A stretch of DNA of 8,259 nt, from NCBI GenBank assembly GCA_021545595.1, contig JAJRVG010000102.1, positions 1-8,259 on the forward strand. Reading direction: 5' to 3'. Each line of letters begins with the position of its first letter. Positions within the stretch are counted from its first letter, which is position 1. The notes under the pieces were generated by a model, which saw nothing but the letters and a program-made list of their open reading frames with translations, was not told the DNA's origin and searched no databases. The translations under genes were made by a program, and so were the position numbers. This document shows positions 6,024-8,259 of the stretch, piece by piece. Source of the stretch: Zetaproteobacteria bacterium. Lineage in GTDB: Bacteria > Pseudomonadota > Zetaproteobacteria > Mariprofundales > Mariprofundaceae.

Positions 6024-6980
6024 TTATTTTATGTAGCTGTTGATCCAGTTCCCCTCCAGAAGACCTGCATCAACAGTGATAAAGCTGTCGTAATTCCATG
6101 TTTCCATGATCGCTTCAACAATGGAGAGGCCCGCAATAATCAGGTCGGCTCTGCCCGCCTCAATGGCAGGGATAGCTTCGCGGTGCTTATGATCCATGGC
6201 CAGCAGTCTGTCCCTTAACTGATAAAAAGCAGCGCTCTCTATCTTGTAATTATTAACCTTTTTCGGATCGTAGGGAACAAGCTCCATCTGCACGGCTGCG
6301 AGGGTAGTTACCGTGCCTGCTGTACCAACCATTCTGGCAGGCACAATGCCCGGAGTTTCCTCCCAGAAGCGGCTCACTTCAGTCAGGTGACAGAGTGCGG
6401 AGTTTTTCATGGCCAGATACTCCTCAGATGAAGGGGGGTCGCTGTGCAGATGCGTCTCCACCAGTCTGACCACACCGAGCTTGCAGCTGATGGCATCTCT
6501 GATGATTTTCTCTTTTGCACGGATAAACTCCGTGCTGCCTCCACCGATGTCAAACAGCAGCATCTCTCTGGCACTCTCATCATGGAGAACAGAGGTGGCC
6601 CCCAAAAGAGACATGGATGCTTCCTCCCTGCCGTGAATGATGGAGATACCGATACCGGTTTCCCTCTGGACCAGCTTTTTAAAAGACGCACCGTTTTCAG
6701 CTTCCCTGACAGCAGCTGTTGCCACGGCATAGATATGCTCTGGCTTAACCTCATAACGGGTGATCAGATGTCTGAATTCCTTCAGCAGATCAACTGCCCG
6801 TTCCATACCAGCTTCCGAGAGCCTTCCTGATTCGTGGAGTCCCTGACCAAGCCGGGTAATCCGGTGGGCATAATCGATGGTTTCCCAGGGTTGGGTAGCC
6901 AGGGGGTCTGCAGAAGGTTGTGCAATCAATAGCCGAAGCGTGTTGGACCCAATATCAATGGATGCGTGTATCTGCCTCAC
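6024..6980 (-). CDS. ppx: Ppx/GppA family phosphatase (exopolyphosphatase / pppGpp phosphatase), short form
   Basis: An enzyme of the ASKHA fold that trims inorganic polyphosphate or converts pppGpp to ppGpp. Sequence shows the phosphate-1 motif SIDIGSNTLRLLIA with D9, the GREEA segment at 117-121 carrying the catalytic glutamate, the phosphate-2 motif LLFDIGGGSTEF at 141-152, VGTAGTVTTLAA at 218-229 and GRADLIIAGLSI at 276-287. It is 318 residues, lacking the C-terminal HD-like domain of the roughly 500-residue E. coli Ppx and GppA, so it belongs to the two-domain class and its substrate cannot be told from sequence alone. The start is GTG at 6980, sharing four bases (GTGA) with the stop of the upstream gene; translation is likely coupled. 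It is the last gene of the minus-strand operon and converges on msbA with 14 bases between stops; no clear terminator hairpin is seen there. Confidence 0.93.
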   Translation of the reverse strand: MRQIHASIDIGSNTLRLLIAQPSADPLATQPWETIDYAHRITRLGQGLHESGRLSEAGMERAVDLLKEFRHLITRYEVKPEHIYAVATAAVREAENGASFKKLVQRETGIGISIIHGREEASMSLLGATSVLHDESAREMLLFDIGGGSTEFIRAKEKIIRDAISCKLGVVRLVETHLHSDPPSSEEYLAMKNSALCHLTEVSRFWEETPGIVPARMVGTAGTVTTLAAVQMELVPYDPKKVNNYKIESAAFYQLRDRLLAMDHKHREAIPAIEAGRADLIIAGLSIVEAIMETWNYDSFITVDAGLLEGNWINSYIK

Positions 6981-7486
6981 AGTTTCCGGTGTGTTCTGGA
7001 TAGCTCAACATAGTGTTTTGCAGAGTGCAGCAGAAAAGACTTCTCCTCATCGGTTAGTTCCCGACGTTCCCGTGCAGGACTACCGGCATAGAGGTAGCCT
7101 CTGCGAAGCACTTTTTTTTCCGGAACCAGCGAGCCGGCTGCCAGCAGACAACCCGATTCCACCACAGCCCGGTCCATGATGATTGAACCCATGCCTATCA
7201 GCGAGCCATCCTGCACTTCGCAGCCATGCAGGATCACTCTATGGCCAACCGTTACATCATTGCCAACAACGCAGGGGGTTACACCGTGACTGGTGTGTAT
7301 CGTGCAGTGATCCTGAATATTGCTGCGTTCACCAATGATAATATCGTGGACATCTCCACGGAGAACGCTCTGATACCAGATGCTTGAGTCATTACCGATA
7401 GAGACTCGTCCCATGATTTCAGCCGAATCTGCTACAAAGGCCCTGTCAGCAATAGTTGGCTGCCAGTGGCGATAGCCGGAGATCAT
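6977..7486 (-). CDS. Gamma-class carbonic anhydrase family protein (left-handed beta-helix, YrdA/PaaY-like)
   Basis: A 169-residue left-handed beta-helix protein built from hexapeptide turns such as VSIGND, IIIGER and SLIGMG, followed by a C-terminal helix (LTDEEKSFLLHSAKHYVELS, residues 144-163) that packs the trimer. The three zinc-binding histidines expected for the gamma carbonic anhydrase family are present: H64 in CTIH, H82 in VGH and H87 in LHGC. NIQDHCTIH at 56-64 and AGSPARERREL at 134-144 are typical of the YrdA/PaaY subgroup. These proteins lack the acidic loop of the archaeal Cam enzyme, and carbonic anhydrase activity is demonstrated for only some, so the reaction is not certain. 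Start and stop overlap neighbours (ATGA with bactofilin, GTGA with ppx). The best Shine-Dalgarno-like bases (GAGGG, complement of 7502-7506) are about 15 bases upstream, too far for good initiation, supporting translational coupling. Confidence 0.93.
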   Translation of the reverse strand: MISGYRHWQPTIADRAFVADSAEIMGRVSIGNDSSIWYQSVLRGDVHDIIIGERSNIQDHCTIHTSHGVTPCVVGNDVTVGHRVILHGCEVQDGSLIGMGSIIMDRAVVESGCLLAAGSLVPEKKVLRRGYLYAGSPARERRELTDEEKSFLLHSAKHYVELSRTHRKL

Positions 7487-7908
7487 GCTGTTACTGGCAC
7501 GCCCTCATTTGGAGTAGCCGTCTTTTGTGAGGCTGACTCCTTTTCACTGATTCGGGAGCAGCGACCATTGACGGCTCCTCCCTCTGCAAGGGTAATGACC
7601 CGGTATTCAACATCACCGACGATGCACCCGGTTTCACCAATCTTCAGACTGTTGCAGGAGTGAACATTACCTTTAACCAGACCATAGAGAATAAGGTTGG
7701 GAACATTTACTTCACCGGAGACCTCAGCACCTTTACTAATGATGAGCGTTCCATCTTTGGTTGAACGGACATTACCTTCAAAACGACCATCAACACGCAC
7801 TGCACCTTCAAATGAAAGTTCACCGGTAAAGGAGGAGTTCACACCGATCAGAGTATCAATATGTTGATGTTCTGAAGTAGCTTCCTGGGTTTTATTTCGT
7901 TTACGCAT
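7483..7908 (-). CDS. Bactofilin (polymer-forming cytoskeletal protein, DUF583)
   Basis: Bactofilins assemble without nucleotide into beta-helical filaments, often membrane-associated, and position envelope enzymes. The protein is 141 residues: a polar N-terminus (1-17) and a beta-helical core at about 18-118 beginning TLIGVNSSFTGELSFEGAV, with VDGRFEGNV at 39-47 and repeats of the pattern hydrophobic-x-G-x-V (AEVSGEV, GLVKGNV, CIVGDV). A Ser/Thr-rich tail (119-141) follows. The length is typical of a single-domain bactofilin. A good Shine-Dalgarno lies ten bases before the ATG, and the gene shares one base with the upstream stop (TAATG) and four with the downstream start (ATGA). Co-location with a DUF6776-like gene is a known proteobacterial arrangement, as I recall it. 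Confidence 0.93.
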   Translation of the reverse strand: MRKRNKTQEATSEHQHIDTLIGVNSSFTGELSFEGAVRVDGRFEGNVRSTKDGTLIISKGAEVSGEVNVPNLILYGLVKGNVHSCNSLKIGETGCIVGDVEYRVITLAEGGAVNGRCSRISEKESASQKTATPNEGVPVTA

Positions 7909-8259
7909 TATTTTGGTACTCCCTCAATTAATAGCTCCATCTGTAACAGTTCTTTGCCTTTGTAGTTGAAAACAGTTGCCTGAAGCTTTTCAGGAAACCA
8001 GTCATAATCCCACGCTACGAGGCCACGCAGGAATGTATGAGTTTCTATGCGAAATGGCAACCGGGCCAGCTGTTTGTTTAGCTGCAGTGTCACTTTTTCA
8101 CCCTCCGGGCTATGTGCGACCAACATGATTGAACCGGATACCCACCTTGGATAGTTGCCACCCTTCACAAGGGTAAAGTTGTAGCGAATAGCACTGTTTT
8201 CAGTCCATGATGCACTGGCTTCAAGAAGCTGAATTCCAGTGGCCTTTCGTGCCTCAAGA
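7908..8259 (-). CDS. DUF6776-like protein, C-terminal part (5' end beyond window)
   Basis: The minus-strand frame is open from the right edge to a TAA at 7908-7910, giving 116 visible C-terminal residues; the GTG at 8168 is an internal valine, not a start, because readable sequence (ENSAIRYNFTLVKGG) continues upstream. The visible part is predicted all-beta: alternating hydrophobic strands such as IRYNFTLVKGG, WVSGSIMLVAHSPEG, VTLQLNK and LQATVFNYKG. It ends with LLQMELLIEGVPK. The pattern of a strand pair, a PF[RK]-type turn and a closing strand resembles the C-terminal domain of DUF6776 proteins, which have an N-terminal membrane helix and coiled coil and are often encoded just before bactofilin in proteobacteria. 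That match is from memory of the family, not from an alignment. It probably works with the bactofilin at the membrane, by context. Confidence 0.6.
   Translation of the reverse strand, partial: LEARKATGIQLLEASASWTENSAIRYNFTLVKGGNYPRWVSGSIMLVAHSPEGEKVTLQLNKQLARLPFRIETHTFLRGLVAWDYDWFPEKLQATVFNYKGKELLQMELLIEGVPK
7919..7925 (-). promoter_or_regulatory. Strong ribosome binding site for the bactofilin gene
   Basis: On the minus strand this reads GAGGGAG, ten bases before ATG 7908, and lies inside the last codons of the upstream gene. It is the best Shine-Dalgarno of the minus-strand operon, suggesting bactofilin is made at a higher level than the two genes after it. Confidence 0.7.

Noticed and set aside
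6006..6036. Possible bidirectional terminator between msbA and ppx
   Set aside because: Only a five-base match (ACATA with TATGT) is visible around an 11-base AT-rich loop, with no GC-rich stem; not enough to call.
8166..8168. GTG as the start of an 86-residue protein at the right edge
   Set aside because: The same frame continues open to the window end with protein-like beta-strand sequence, so this is an internal valine codon of a longer gene.

Overview
The window comes from a Gram-negative bacterium, most likely a proteobacterium. It encodes a lipid A flippase (MsbA), a periplasmic AMIN-type peptidoglycan amidase with a signal peptide, a Wzy/O-antigen-ligase type membrane protein and the cytoplasmic half of a Wzc/ExoP-type tyrosine autokinase. 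Base composition looks close to half GC by eye. The linkage of a co-polymerase kinase to a large O-antigen-polymerase-like protein recalls exosortase/EPS loci of aquatic proteobacteria (gamma-, beta- or zetaproteobacteria), but no exosortase or PEP-CTERM gene lies in view and I cannot name the genus.

Left half (plus strand, 1-6009). In order: the 3' part of a polysaccharide co-polymerase/tyrosine autokinase, a 65-residue single-pass membrane protein, an O-antigen polymerase/ligase-like protein, an N-acetylmuramoyl-L-alanine amidase and MsbA. The first four genes are separated by only 5-17 bases and look like one transcription unit for export and polymerisation of a surface polysaccharide plus envelope maintenance.

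The amidase and msbA are separated by a 266-bp non-coding element (3993-4258). It has perfect 19-bp terminal inverted repeats, internal hairpins and a TA duplication, as expected of a MITE of the IS630/Tc1-mariner type. Removing the element and one TA restores a TAA stop for the amidase and puts the msbA ATG two bases downstream. The element therefore landed inside the stop codon of one gene and broke a near-overlapping gene junction without changing either protein. This is the most interesting thing in the window.

Right half (minus strand, 6024-8259). It converges on msbA with a 14-bp gap. In transcription order: the 3' part of a DUF6776-like gene cut by the window edge, a bactofilin, a gamma-class carbonic anhydrase-like hexapeptide protein and a short-form Ppx/GppA phosphatase. 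Every junction is a stop/start overlap (TAATG, ATGA, GTGA), so this is a tightly translationally coupled operon.

There are no rRNA, tRNA or CRISPR features. No gap over 300 bases lacks a gene; the longest non-coding stretch is the 270-bp element region.
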